Shown here one piece after another: positions 8,105-16,785 of a DNA stretch of 64,000 bases; position 1 is the first letter of the stretch; each line of letters opens with the position of its first letter. The DNA is taken from positions 382,875-446,874 of the forward strand of contig NZ_LMFA01000026.1 of assembly GCF_001426565.1 (NCBI RefSeq), written 5' to 3'. The notes under the pieces are model-generated. The model made no database searches. It was not told where the DNA came from and saw only the letters and a list, made by a program, of their open reading frames with translations. The DNA is from Rhizobium sp. Root482 (GTDB lineage Bacteria; Pseudomonadota; Alphaproteobacteria; Rhizobiales; Rhizobiaceae). The position numbers and the translations under genes are program-made.

Positions 8105-8980
8105 ATGTTCAAGACACTCGCTACGATGGGCCTTGCGGCCGGTATTCTCACCGCGGGGTTCAGCGCCGCACTGGCGCAGGATAAGCAGCCGGTAAGGATC
8201 GGCTGGGCCGCCTGGTCCGATGCGGAATTCGTGACCAAACTTGCCGCCAAGCTCATCAAGGACGAACTTGGCCAGGAGGTCGAACTGATCCAGACCGATG
8301 TCGCCCCGCTATACCAGGGGGTAAGCCGGGGAGACCTGGATGCGATGATGATGGCCTGGCTGCCGGAAACGCACGCGGATTATTACGCCAAGGTCAAGGA
8401 CAAGGTGACGACGCTCGGCACCGTCTATGATGGCGCCAAGCTTGGCTGGGTCGTTCCGAAATACGTGCCCGAGGACGCGATCTCCTCCATCGAGGACCTC
8501 AAGAAGGACGACGTGAAGGAGAAGCTGAAAGGGCGGATCGAAGGCATCGATCCAGGTGCCGGTCTGACGCGCCTGTCCGAGAAAGCCGTCAAGGACTACG
8601 ATCTTGACGGGTACAAGCTGCAGATTTCCAGCGAGGCCGGCATGCTGACGATGGTCGACCGGGCAATCCGCAAGAAGGAATGGTTCGTCGCCACCTCCTG
8701 GAGCCCGCACTGGATGTTCGGCAAATACGAGCTTCGCTACATCGCCGATCCCTGGACCTCGCTGGGCGAAGCTGAGCATGTGGATGTCGTGGCCCGCAAG
8801 GGGTTCGAAGAAGACAATCCGGAGGTCGCCGGCTTCCTGTCGCGCATGAAGCTGCCGATCGCAGACCTCGAGGCGGCGATGTTCGATGCACAGGAAACGT
8901 CCTACGAAAAGGCCGTCGATGCGTACATCGCCGACCATCCGGATCAGATCAAGGCCTGGCTCGACGCCGAGGAAGGCTGA
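8105..8980 (+). CDS. Glycine betaine/choline-type ABC transporter substrate-binding protein
   Basis: This 291-residue periplasmic protein starts with a Sec signal peptide (MFKTLATMGLAAGILTAGFS, cleavage near ALAQ) and continues as an OpuAC-type binding domain: VRIGWAAWSDAEF, the LPETHADYY segment and the aromatic-rich TSWSPHWMF region that in relatives builds the quaternary-ammonium cage. The start at 8105 is set by a strong AAGGAG ribosome site. It is last in the transporter operon and is followed closely by a strong terminator. Close relatives bind glycine betaine, proline betaine or choline; the exact ligand is not certain. Confidence 0.88.
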   Translation: MFKTLATMGLAAGILTAGFSAALAQDKQPVRIGWAAWSDAEFVTKLAAKLIKDELGQEVELIQTDVAPLYQGVSRGDLDAMMMAWLPETHADYYAKVKDKVTTLGTVYDGAKLGWVVPKYVPEDAISSIEDLKKDDVKEKLKGRIEGIDPGAGLTRLSEKAVKDYDLDGYKLQISSEAGMLTMVDRAIRKKEWFVATSWSPHWMFGKYELRYIADPWTSLGEAEHVDVVARKGFEEDNPEVAGFLSRMKLPIADLEAAMFDAQETSYEKAVDAYIADHPDQIKAWLDAEEG

Positions 8981-9006
8981 GCGCGCGGGCATATGCGCCC
9001 GATCCA

Positions 9007-9039
9007 TGCTTCGCGGGCGTGACCGCGAAGCACTTTTTT
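9007..9039 (+). terminator. Intrinsic terminator of the betaine transporter operon
   Basis: TGCTTCGCGG and CCGCGAAGCA form a perfect 10-base-pair stem with a 6-base loop, followed by CTTTTTTC, 26 bases after the binding-protein stop. This is a textbook Rho-independent terminator, so the XRE gene behind it is probably transcribed mainly from its own signal or by read-through. Confidence 0.9.
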
Positions 9040-9062
9040 CTGAACAGAAAGAATGTCCCGAT

Positions 9063-9335
9063 ATGTACACCAATGACACCCTCATGCCGCTGGCGGCCAC
9101 AGAAATCCGAGAAGATACGATTGCCGGGCGCATTTCGCTGGCGCGCGATGCAATCAGCATGACAGTCGAGCAGGTCTCAAGCGTGGTCGGGGTAACGCCC
9201 GAAACCTGGAACAACTGGGAGAACGACCGATCGGAACCCCGCGCCAACCGCCTCGACATGCTGGCGCGCGTTCTCCAGATTAACATCGCATGGCTTATCG
9301 ACGGACAGGGCAAAGGTCCCCGTGGAGCAGGATAA
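9063..9335 (+). CDS. Small XRE-family helix-turn-helix regulator
   Basis: The 90-residue protein is nearly all a lambda-repressor-like (Cro/C1) helix-turn-helix domain: GRISLARDAISMTVEQV, VVGVTPETWNNWEN and ANRLDMLARVL mark helices 1 to 5. It has no room for a separate ligand domain. The ATG at 9063 lies just behind the terminator of the betaine importer; a weak AGAAAGAA precedes it. It may regulate the neighbouring importer or be an independent small regulator. A prominent hairpin follows its stop. Confidence 0.75.
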   Translation: MYTNDTLMPLAATEIREDTIAGRISLARDAISMTVEQVSSVVGVTPETWNNWENDRSEPRANRLDMLARVLQINIAWLIDGQGKGPRGAG

Positions 9336-9356
9336 AGCCTGTATTTGACGGCGTTT

Positions 9357-9392
9357 CCTTGCTTGGCGGCAATCGATGGCCGCCAAGCAAGG
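9357..9392. terminator. Hairpin between the convergent XRE and FMN reductase genes
   Basis: CCTTGCTTGGCGGC and GCCGCCAAGCAAGG pair perfectly over 14 bases around an 8-base loop, exactly between two convergent stops (9335 and 9413). There is no clear T-run on either side, but position and strength suggest a shared 3'-end structure for both transcripts. Confidence 0.65.
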
Positions 9393-9412
9393 CACCGGAG
9401 AATGCAAGCGCC

Positions 9413-9994
9413 TCAAGAAGCCCGAAGCGGCTTTAGCGCGCCGCTCCACTTCGAAAGCTCGTCAAGCGCAAGCTTGAGACCTTCAAAGGACGCGGGCTCC
9501 GGAGAAAAATCCTTTCCTTCGCTCAGGAACTTGGAAAAGAACGGCAGTGGAACCGTTTGCGGTATGGCCATGACATTCACGTTTCCGAGCAATTGCCGCA
9601 ACTCCTGAGCAGCCCGCAACCCACCCGAAACACCGCCATAGCTGACAACCGCCGCGGGCTTGTAAGCCCACTCGACGGACAGATACTGGATGGCATTCAC
9701 CAGTGCGGCCGAAGTGAAATAGTCGTATTCCGGCGTGACGAAAAGAAACGCATCGGCAGCGCCGACACTCTCGCTCCACCGCTTCGTATGCCCGTGCTCG
9801 TACTGCCGCAGCCGCGGATGCTTGGGCTCGTCAAGCAGCGGCAGGTTAAACTCGGCGAGATCCACGAGTTCAGCCTCGAAAGTCCCATGCGACTTCGCCT
9901 GCCGAAAAGCCCATTCGGCGACGGCCGGGCCAGCCCTGCCCGGGCGGGTGCTGCCGATAATAACGTTCAGTTTTCCTGTCATTCGAATCACCAT
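9413..9994 (-). CDS. NADPH-dependent FMN reductase family protein
   Basis: The 193-residue protein has a flavodoxin-like fold with the family's phosphate loop near the N-terminus (VIIGSTRPGRAGPAVAEW) and the flavin-contact motif FVTPEYDYFTSAALVNAI. Members reduce FMN, quinones, azo dyes or chromate with NAD(P)H in the cytoplasm. It is divergent from the marR-emrAB operon across a 175-base spacer with a palindrome, so both directions may share control by the MarR protein. The start could also be the Met four codons further in. The physiological substrate is unknown. Confidence 0.82.
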   Translation of the reverse strand: MVIRMTGKLNVIIGSTRPGRAGPAVAEWAFRQAKSHGTFEAELVDLAEFNLPLLDEPKHPRLRQYEHGHTKRWSESVGAADAFLFVTPEYDYFTSAALVNAIQYLSVEWAYKPAAVVSYGGVSGGLRAAQELRQLLGNVNVMAIPQTVPLPFFSKFLSEGKDFSPEPASFEGLKLALDELSKWSGALKPLRAS

Positions 9995-10136
9995 ACCTTT
10001 CTGGACCAGACCTATATCCGGCAGCTTTTGCCGCCGCCAGCAACTGCTCGGTCCGACGATAACGTCTCGACGATGGGCCGGCCGAGTTTCCGCAGAAGCT
10101 CATTGCGCGACTGCAAAAAACAAAATATGGATGCTT

Positions 10137-10158
10137 ATCTTATGCATGCATATAAGAT
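10137..10158. promoter_or_regulatory. Palindromic operator candidate for the MarR regulator
   Basis: ATCTTAT and ATAAGAT are perfect inverted arms separated by GCATGCAT, itself largely symmetric, ending 11 bases before the marR start. Size and position fit an autoregulatory MarR-family site that would also cover the divergent reductase promoter. Confidence 0.65.
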
Positions 10159-10169
10159 TGTGCTCTTCC

Positions 10170-10631
10170 ATGAATCTTGCCCCAAATCTCGGATTTCTGA
10201 TCCACGACGTTGCGCGCGTGCTGCGCAAGCGCTTCGAACAACGGGCAAAGCATATGGGCCTGACCCGCTCGCAATGGCAGACGATCGTTTATCTTGCCCG
10301 CAATGAAGGCCTTCATCAAAGCGGCCTTGCCGAGATGCTGGAAATAGAGCCCATCACGCTGATGCGCGTTCTCGACAAACTTGTAGAGCGTGGCTTCATC
10401 GAACGCAGACGACACAAGACCGACCGGCGCATTTCGCTGCTCTACACGACCGATCTCGCCCGCGGGCTGCTTTCGGACATGCGCGCCATCGGCGACGCAA
10501 CCCGCAGCGAGGCGCTGGATGGTATTTCCGACGACGACCGCGAGCGGCTCGTCGCCATTCTCGAACTGATGAAATCCAATCTCCTGCAGGCCTGCCGCGC
10601 GCCGGCCGATAAAGAAACGCAAAATGGCTGA
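10170..10631 (+). CDS. MarR-family transcriptional regulator
   Basis: The 153-residue protein has the MarR winged helix: LTRSQWQTIVYLARNEG, SGLAEMLEIEPITLMRVLDK (recognition helix) and the wing RRRHKTDRRISLLY with the family DRR motif. Dimerisation helices lie at both ends. Such proteins usually repress a drug-efflux operon and are released by phenolic or lipophilic ligands. The stop overlaps emrA by 8 bases, so regulator and pump are one operon. The ATG at 10170 is chosen because the family domain begins there; the frame is open further upstream without coding character. Confidence 0.88.
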   Translation: MNLAPNLGFLIHDVARVLRKRFEQRAKHMGLTRSQWQTIVYLARNEGLHQSGLAEMLEIEPITLMRVLDKLVERGFIERRRHKTDRRISLLYTTDLARGLLSDMRAIGDATRSEALDGISDDDRERLVAILELMKSNLLQACRAPADKETQNG

Positions 10632-11829
10632 CACATCCCCTCTTCGTATTTCTGCAAACGCCAATGTCACCGCCCTGGAGACATCCGAGGCGGCCACGTC
10701 CGAGGCAAGAATCAACCCCGTCCCCGCTGCTGCGGACCCTGGGCCAGCTATCGGGATCGTCAAGCGGCGGCGCAATCTGAAGCGGCCGATCCTTTTCGCT
10801 CTGCTGCCGATCGCGCTCCTGGCCGGCGGTTACTATTACGTCACCGGCGGCCAGGTCATGGAAACGGACAATGCCTATCTGCAGGCGGACATGGTCGGCG
10901 TATCAACCGATGTCGCCGGCATCGTCGCCTCGATCGAGGTTCGTGAGAACGAAGAGGTGAAGGCGGGACAGGTGCTGTTCCGGCTGAAGCAGGAACCGTT
11001 CCATATCGCGCTCAACGGTGCACAGGCCAAATTGGCCGCCGCACGCAATCAACTGATGAACCTCAAGGCGAGCTACAAGCAGACGCTTGCCCAGATCGCT
11101 CAGGTCGAAGCGGATGTCCCCTACTACCAGACCGTCTTCGAGCGGCAGCAAGCGCTGATGTCGAACGCGGCCGCATCGCACGCGACCTATGACGAGGCCA
11201 AGCATAATCTGGATGCGGCAAAGCAGAAGGTTTCGGTTGCCAAAGCCCAAGCGGCAACCACGTTGGCCCAGCTCGGCGGCGATGCCGATCAGCCGGTCGA
11301 GAAGAACCCGCTCTACCTGGAGGCCAAATCGGCTGTGGACGATAGCCAGCGCCAGCTGGACAATACGACGGTTCGGGCGCCTTTCGATGGGGTTGTCACC
11401 AATGTCAACGCCCTGCAGGTCGGCAGTTATCTCGATGAGGCGCAGCAGGCGTTTTCGCTGGTTTCCACCAGGAATATGTGGATTGCCGCCAATCCGAAGG
11501 AGACGGAGCTTACCTATGTGGAGCCCGGCCAGCCGGTCACCATAACCGTCGACACCTATCCGGGCGTTGAATGGAAGGGCAAGGTGGCAAGCATCAGCCC
11601 CGCGTCGGGCGCCAGCTTCGCCTTGCTTCCGGCACAGAACACGTCGGGCAACTGGGTGAAGGTGGTGCAGCGCATTCCCATGCGCGTGACGATCGATGAT
11701 ATCGACGGAAAGCCGCCGCTTCGGGTCGGCATGAGCACGCTCGTCGCCGTGGATACCGGCCATGCCCGCGGCTTGCCGGATATGATCGGCAGCCTTCTCG
11801 GTCATTCTGCTGCTCAGGCGCACGAGTAG
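10624..11829 (+). CDS. emrA: EmrA-type membrane fusion protein (HlyD family)
   Basis: The 401-residue periplasmic adaptor has a cytoplasmic tail of about 50 residues, one membrane segment (PILFALLPIALLAGGYYYV), the biotinyl-lipoyl-like halves around ETDNAYLQADMV and DNTTVRAPFDGVV, a coiled-coil hairpin between them (about residues 135-220), and a beta-barrel at the C-terminus. It would link the EmrB-type exporter to an outer-membrane channel, which is not encoded nearby. Its start overlaps marR and its stop is 8 bases before emrB. Confidence 0.9.
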   Translation: MADTSPLRISANANVTALETSEAATSEARINPVPAAADPGPAIGIVKRRRNLKRPILFALLPIALLAGGYYYVTGGQVMETDNAYLQADMVGVSTDVAGIVASIEVRENEEVKAGQVLFRLKQEPFHIALNGAQAKLAAARNQLMNLKASYKQTLAQIAQVEADVPYYQTVFERQQALMSNAAASHATYDEAKHNLDAAKQKVSVAKAQAATTLAQLGGDADQPVEKNPLYLEAKSAVDDSQRQLDNTTVRAPFDGVVTNVNALQVGSYLDEAQQAFSLVSTRNMWIAANPKETELTYVEPGQPVTITVDTYPGVEWKGKVASISPASGASFALLPAQNTSGNWVKVVQRIPMRVTIDDIDGKPPLRVGMSTLVAVDTGHARGLPDMIGSLLGHSAAQAHE

Positions 11830-11837
11830 CCGCCATC

Positions 11838-13379
11838 ATGAGCAGCATCTCGTCCGCGGCCACGACGCCGGTTGCCAATCGCGGCGCGATCACCGCCTGC
11901 ATCATCCTTGCCGTCATCATGCAGGCATTGGATACGACGATCGCCAATGTCGCGCTTCCCTATATCCAGGGCAGCGTCGCGGCGAGCGCCGACCAGATCA
12001 ATTGGGTCCTGACCTCCTATATCGTGGCGGCGGCGATCATGACGCCGCCATCCGGATTTCTCTCCCAGAAGTTCGGCCGCAAGCGCGTCCTCATGGTGGC
12101 GATCATCGGCTTCGTGGTTGCGTCGGTTCTTTGCGGCCTTGCACAATCACTGACGCAGATCGTCGGCTTCCGGCTATTGCAGGGCCTGTTCGGCGCGGCA
12201 CTGGTGCCGCTGTCGCAAGGTATCCTGCTCGATATCTACACGATCGAGGAACGCGGCTCGGCGATGGCCTTGTTCGGCGTCTCGGTCATGGTGGGGCCGG
12301 TGCTCGGCCCGGTCATCGGCGGTTGGCTGACGGAGAATTTAAGCTGGCGCTGGGTCTTCTACATCAACGTCCCCATCGGGGCCCTGGCCCTCATGGGCAT
12401 CAGCGTCTTCGTCAGGGAAACGAAGATCGACGCCCAGGCGAAACTCGATTGGTTCGGTTTCGGCATGCTCAGCCTGGGCATCGCCTCGCTGCAGCTTTTC
12501 CTCGATCGCGGCGGACAGCTCGACTGGTTTTCGTCGGGCGAGATCCTCATCGAGGCGATCGTCTGCGCCAGCGCTTTCTACCTGCTGGTGATCCACACCC
12601 TGACAACCGAAAAATCCTTCATCAATCCGCGCCTGTTCCTCGACCAGAATTTCTCCGTGAGCATGCTCTTCATCTTCGTTATCGGCGTCACCTATCTGGC
12701 GTCGCTGGCGCTGATGACACCCTATCTCCAGTCGCTGATGGGCTATCCGGTCATCACGGCGGGCATCGTCATGGGGCCGCGGGGCCTCGGTACCATGGTT
12801 TGCATGTTCTTGGTCGGGCGGCTGATCGGCAAGGTCGATACGCGCATCCTGCTCTTTACCGGCCTCGCGATTACCGCCTGGGCAATGTACGACATGACGG
12901 GCTGGACGCCGGACGTTTCGCAGTGGACGATCGTATCTGTCGGCTTCATTCAGGGCGCAGGTCTCGGCTTCCTGTTTGTGCCGCTGACCACGGTTGCGTT
13001 TGCCACCCTGCCGGCGGAAATGCGCGGCGACGGCACCGGGCTCTACAATCTGTCCCGCAACGTAGGTTCCAGTGTCGGCATCGCCGTCGTCGCGGCCCTG
13101 CTCGTGGAAAATACCCAGGCCAACCACGAGGCGATCGCCAGCTATGTGACGCCGTTCAACCATGTCTTCCAGACGCCGGCAGCAGCCGGGCTCGACCCGA
13201 TGACAGCCGTGGGACGCGCCTCGCTCGACAGCATCGTCACATTGCAGGCGACGATCATCGCCTATATGGATGACTTCAAGCTCCTGATGCTCATGTCCCT
13301 TGCGGTGATGCCCTTGGTCCTTCTTCTGCGCAAACCGAAAGCACCGCCGGCAATCGACCATAGTGTGGTGATGGAATGA
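11838..13379 (+). CDS. emrB: EmrB-type multidrug exporter (MFS, DHA2 family, 14 helices)
   Basis: The 513-residue integral membrane protein is a major facilitator with motif A-like GFLSQKFGRKRV, the opening LDTTIANVALPYI typical of the DHA2 family, and motif C-like GVSVMVGPVLGPVIGG. Length and hydrophobicity fit 14 transmembrane helices. With the EmrA-type adaptor it would pump hydrophobic toxins or uncouplers out with proton antiport. It ends the marR-emrA-emrB operon. The real substrates are unknown; plant phenolics are plausible for this lifestyle but that is inference. Confidence 0.92.
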   Translation: MSSISSAATTPVANRGAITACIILAVIMQALDTTIANVALPYIQGSVAASADQINWVLTSYIVAAAIMTPPSGFLSQKFGRKRVLMVAIIGFVVASVLCGLAQSLTQIVGFRLLQGLFGAALVPLSQGILLDIYTIEERGSAMALFGVSVMVGPVLGPVIGGWLTENLSWRWVFYINVPIGALALMGISVFVRETKIDAQAKLDWFGFGMLSLGIASLQLFLDRGGQLDWFSSGEILIEAIVCASAFYLLVIHTLTTEKSFINPRLFLDQNFSVSMLFIFVIGVTYLASLALMTPYLQSLMGYPVITAGIVMGPRGLGTMVCMFLVGRLIGKVDTRILLFTGLAITAWAMYDMTGWTPDVSQWTIVSVGFIQGAGLGFLFVPLTTVAFATLPAEMRGDGTGLYNLSRNVGSSVGIAVVAALLVENTQANHEAIASYVTPFNHVFQTPAAAGLDPMTAVGRASLDSIVTLQATIIAYMDDFKLLMLMSLAVMPLVLLLRKPKAPPAIDHSVVME

Positions 13380-13507
13380 GCGGCCTGCACGACATACGAA
13401 AAGCGCGAGAGAGACATCGCCGGCGATTTATCGACGGGCTGATGGTCTTGATGCTTCCTGAATAGCCACGGCTCCCTGCCCGCTCGCGGCCAACGGTTTG
13501 GACTTCC

Positions 13508-14383
13508 ATGAAAAACAAGACTCTGGGCTTTATATACGTGCTGTCGGCCGTCACGATTTTCGCCGGTCAGGACGGATTTTCCACGTTGCTTGGCGAGAAA
13601 TATCCGCCGATCGTTGTCACCATGATCCGCTTTTGGGCCTTCGCGGTTTTCGTGATCGCGTTGGCTGCGGTATCACCGGGCGGGCTGAAGCGCGCGATCG
13701 TCACAAGGCAGCCGGTGCTGCAAATCTTGCGCGGCGTTCTTCTGGTAACCGAAGTTGTCGTCGTCATTTTCGCCTTCACGACGGCGGGTTTGGCCATGAG
13801 CCAGGCAATCCTTCAGGCAACGCCACTGATCGTCACCATCCTGTCCGTCCCCCTTCTCGGCGAGAAGGTTGGCTGGAGGCGTGGCCTTGCCGTTGTCGTC
13901 GGCCTCATCGGCGTTCTCATCATTCTCAATCCCGTCAATGTTCAATTCGACTCCCGGCTTCTGCTTCCGCTTGCCGCAGCGCTTATGTACGCGCTTTACG
14001 GCATCGCCACGCGGGCCGTCAGCCGCCAGGATTCCGCCGTGACCAGCGTTCTCTACGCCGGTGTGGCAGGGGCCGTGGCCATCACATTGATCGGACCATT
14101 CTACTGGATGCCCATTGCCGCCAGCGACTGGCCGGCCATGGCAGCCTTGTGCGTCTGCGGAGCACTTAGCCACTATCTGCTGATCAAGGCTTACGGATTG
14201 CTGAGCGCCGTGGAGGTACAGCCCCTGACCTATCTTCAGCTCGTATTAAGTGTCGCCGTCGCAACAATCTTCTTCGACGAGACCGTGACGTTGAACATGG
14301 CAATCGGCGCTGTCATCGTTGTCGGCGCCGGCCTGTTCACCGTCTGGCGAGAACATCGCCTCGGCATCCAGGAAGGTCGTTAA
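13508..14383 (+). CDS. EamA-domain (DMT superfamily) transporter
   Basis: The 291-residue protein is hydrophobic throughout, with about ten predicted helices in two EamA repeats: the first from TLGFIYVLSAVTIFAGQDG, the second from LLPLAAALMYALYGIATRAV, ending in EAM-type GAVIVVGAGLFTVWREHR. Members export amino acids, metabolites or drugs and face the inner membrane. It follows emrB by 128 bases on the same strand and is convergent with aroQ, and it could be an independent unit. The substrate is not predictable. Confidence 0.85.
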   Translation: MKNKTLGFIYVLSAVTIFAGQDGFSTLLGEKYPPIVVTMIRFWAFAVFVIALAAVSPGGLKRAIVTRQPVLQILRGVLLVTEVVVVIFAFTTAGLAMSQAILQATPLIVTILSVPLLGEKVGWRRGLAVVVGLIGVLIILNPVNVQFDSRLLLPLAAALMYALYGIATRAVSRQDSAVTSVLYAGVAGAVAITLIGPFYWMPIAASDWPAMAALCVCGALSHYLLIKAYGLLSAVEVQPLTYLQLVLSVAVATIFFDETVTLNMAIGAVIVVGAGLFTVWREHRLGIQEGR

Positions 14384-14437
14384 GTCCGCCCGGATGGATC
14401 GTACCAACGGCGGCAAAGGGCGATCAATGACCTGTCT

Positions 14438-14893
14438 TCACCCGGCTTGATTGTCTGAAATGAGCATTTCGATCGCCTTGACCGCGACCGGATAGCCCCT
14501 GGCACCGAGACCCGCCATGACGCAGGTTGCCGTCATCGAGACATAGGAACGATGATAGATCGGCTCGCGCCTGTGTACGTTCGAAATATGGAACTCGATG
14601 ATCGGCCCCTTGAACATCTTCAGGGCGTCGAGCAGCGCAATCGAGGTGAAGGTGAAAGCGGCGGGATTGATGATGATTGCCGACCCTTCATCGATGGCCT
14701 CGTGGACCCACTCGATCAGCCGCTCCTCGCTGTTGGTCTGGCGAAACTCGACCGGCCGCTTTCCGGCCGCCTCGCGGCACCAGCCTTCTATTTCCGAAAG
14801 CGTGGTGTGCCCGTAGATTTCGGGCTCGCGCTTGCCCAGCCGGTTCAGGTTCGGACCATTGAGAATGTAGAGCGGCTTTTGGTCTGTCATCAT
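14438..14893 (-). CDS. aroQ: Type II 3-dehydroquinate dehydratase, probably catabolic, with an altered active-site position
   Basis: The 151-residue protein is a type II dehydroquinase, which converts 3-dehydroquinate to 3-dehydroshikimate. The signature NRLGKREPEIYG carries the catalytic Arg 22 and Tyr 27, and EFHISNVHRRE carries Glu 100 and His 102. In the INPAAFTFTS segment, position 82 is Phe where the family normally has His (THTS), equivalent to His 81 of the Mycobacterium tuberculosis enzyme. The gene is last in the TRAP operon, 11 bases behind dctM, which argues for a quinate-degrading rather than a biosynthetic role. The start is MMTDQ at 14893 or one codon later; a longer reading to 14938 would overlap dctM. 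Confidence 0.88.
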   Translation of the reverse strand: MMTDQKPLYILNGPNLNRLGKREPEIYGHTTLSEIEGWCREAAGKRPVEFRQTNSEERLIEWVHEAIDEGSAIIINPAAFTFTSIALLDALKMFKGPIIEFHISNVHRREPIYHRSYVSMTATCVMAGLGARGYPVAVKAIEMLISDNQAG

Positions 14894-14904
14894 GTTCTCG
14901 TTTC

Positions 14905-16206
14905 TCAGCCCTGGTATCCGAACAGTCTCGGCAACCAAAGGACCATGTCGGGTACAAAGGTGATGAGGAAAAGGCAGGCGACCATCCAGAAGAGGAAGGG
15001 CAGCGCGTCACGGATGATGTCCTTGACCGGAGCGCCCGAGATGTTCGTCATGATGAACAGCAGCAGGCCGTAGGGTGGGGTCACCAGCCCGAGCATGATG
15101 TTGACGACGACCATGACCCCGAAATGCACCATGTCGATGCCGAGCGCCTGGGCGGTCGGAATGAACACCGGCACGATGATGAGCAGGATTGCGGTGCCCT
15201 CGAGCACGCAGCCGAGCAAGAGCAGGATGACGTTGACGAGGATCAGGAAGCCGGTCGGCGACAGATCCCAGCTGGTCAGGATCACGCGCAGGCTGTCGGG
15301 AATGTTCTCGACGGTCACGACATAGTTGAAGACCAGCGATCCGGCGATCAGCATGCCGATGGAAGCCGTCGTCTTCGAACTCGCCTTCAGCGCATCGTAG
15401 AAGGCGGCGAACGAAATGCTGCGATAGATGACAACGGAAATCAGCAGCGCATAGGCCGCGGCCAGAGCGGCGGCCTCGGTCGGCGTGGTGATGCCCGAAT
15501 AGATGCAGCCAAGCAGCACCACCGGCATCATCAGCGCCGGAAACGCCCGCCAGGTGATCATCGGGACATCGCGGAGCGGAACCGGCTCTTCGATGGGGAA
15601 GTTCTTGCGGCGTGCCGTGATTGCCACCTGCACCATCTGCATAGCGGCCATCAGCAGGCCGGGCACCATGCCGGCGAGGAAGAGATAGCCGATCGAGGCA
15701 TCGGACACGAGCGCATAGATGACCATCGGGATCGACGGCGGGATGATCGGCCCGATCACGGCCGTCACGGCCGTCAGCGCTGCGGCATAGCTCGGCGTAT
15801 AGCGGCCATCCCTGGTCATCATGTTCTGCATCATCTTGCCGCTGCCGGCCGCATCGGCGATGGCCGAGCCGGACATGCCGGCAAAAATGATGCTCTGCAC
15901 GATGTTGACCTGCGCAAGCCCGCCGCGGAACCGGCCGACGAGCACGTTGCAGAAGGTCAGCAGCCGCTCGGTCATGGAGCCGATATTCATGAACTCGGCC
16001 GCCAGCACGAAGAGAGGCACGGCAAGGATGATGTAGTTCGAATACATGCCGTTCAGAAACTGCTCGGCGACCGTGCCCATGTCCGCGCCGGTCAGGAAGA
16101 GGTACAGGATGGAGCCGACCATCATCGAAAGGCCGATGGGCAGGCCGAGAAACGCCAGCGCCGTTATGGCAACGATGGCGAGCGAGAAAGGGCTGGTCAG
16201 GTTCAT
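14905..16206 (-). CDS. TRAP transporter large permease subunit (DctM type)
   Basis: The 433-residue protein is a TRAP large subunit with about 12 helices. Family landmarks are NGMYSNYIILAVPLFVLAAE near the start, the first GMSGSAIADAAGSG motif, the IIPPSIPMVIYA motif and the late GLVTPPYGLLLF. It couples sodium gradient to uptake of a carboxylate brought by the binding protein. The ATG at 16206 overlaps the dctQ stop by 4 bases, as usual for these pairs. A quinate- or shikimate-like acid is the best guess from the neighbours. Confidence 0.93.
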   Translation of the reverse strand: MNLTSPFSLAIVAITALAFLGLPIGLSMMVGSILYLFLTGADMGTVAEQFLNGMYSNYIILAVPLFVLAAEFMNIGSMTERLLTFCNVLVGRFRGGLAQVNIVQSIIFAGMSGSAIADAAGSGKMMQNMMTRDGRYTPSYAAALTAVTAVIGPIIPPSIPMVIYALVSDASIGYLFLAGMVPGLLMAAMQMVQVAITARRKNFPIEEPVPLRDVPMITWRAFPALMMPVVLLGCIYSGITTPTEAAALAAAYALLISVVIYRSISFAAFYDALKASSKTTASIGMLIAGSLVFNYVVTVENIPDSLRVILTSWDLSPTGFLILVNVILLLLGCVLEGTAILLIIVPVFIPTAQALGIDMVHFGVMVVVNIMLGLVTPPYGLLLFIMTNISGAPVKDIIRDALPFLFWMVACLFLITFVPDMVLWLPRLFGYQG

Positions 16207-16721
16207 ACGCCGGAGCCCGCCTTGGTGGGATCGAAGGCATCGGGCGCCTTGCCACGGATGGATTGTACGCCGAGCCACATATAGCGCACGATCATCGCCA
16301 CGGCGAAAACCACGTAGATGGAATAGAGATAGTCGAAGCGGATCTTCAGATAGGCCGTCTTCTCGACCTTCATGAAGCTCACATAATCGATGACCGCCGG
16401 CAGCGAGACGCCGAACGCCACGATCAAGGCGGCAGCCATGATGATGGTCATGACCCGCCGCGACCGATCGGAGGCACTGGCCCAGAAGAAATCGAAGCGG
16501 ATTTCCTCGCTTTCTCGCACGACGAAAGCCGAGCCGAAGAGCACGATCCAGATCCAGAGCGCGACGCTGACTTCATGCGTCCAGCCGATCGACAGGTTGA
16601 GGCCGTACCGGAAAAGAATCTGCAACAGGAACACCGCGAACATGCCGAAAAGCATGGCGGAAAGAATGTTCTCCGCCCGATTTCGCAGCCATTCGCCGAG
16701 CGCATTATATTTTCCGGACAT
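16203..16721 (-). CDS. TRAP transporter small permease subunit (DctQ type)
   Basis: The 172-residue protein has four hydrophobic helices and the DctQ pattern, with the GWTHEVSVALWIWIVLFGSAF stretch followed by ESEEIRFDFF. It is the small membrane partner that docks with the large TRAP subunit. The ATG at 16721 follows GGGAGGAATTC, a strong ribosome site; the frame is open slightly further upstream. A hairpin separates it from dctP, a common device for making more binding protein than permease. Confidence 0.9.
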   Translation of the reverse strand: MSGKYNALGEWLRNRAENILSAMLFGMFAVFLLQILFRYGLNLSIGWTHEVSVALWIWIVLFGSAFVVRESEEIRFDFFWASASDRSRRVMTIIMAAALIVAFGVSLPAVIDYVSFMKVEKTAYLKIRFDYLYSIYVVFAVAMIVRYMWLGVQSIRGKAPDAFDPTKAGSGV

Positions 16722-16785
16722 GAATTCCTCCCCTGTTCGCACCGCCCGCCCGGCCGCCTAGGCGGTCGGACAGGTGCTTTATGAT

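Noticed and set aside
15124..16284. Open frame of 386 codons on the plus strand opposite the TRAP large permease.
   Set aside because: Composition is extremely His, Arg, Asp and Gly rich and the opposite strand encodes a clear DctM, so this is a shadow frame.
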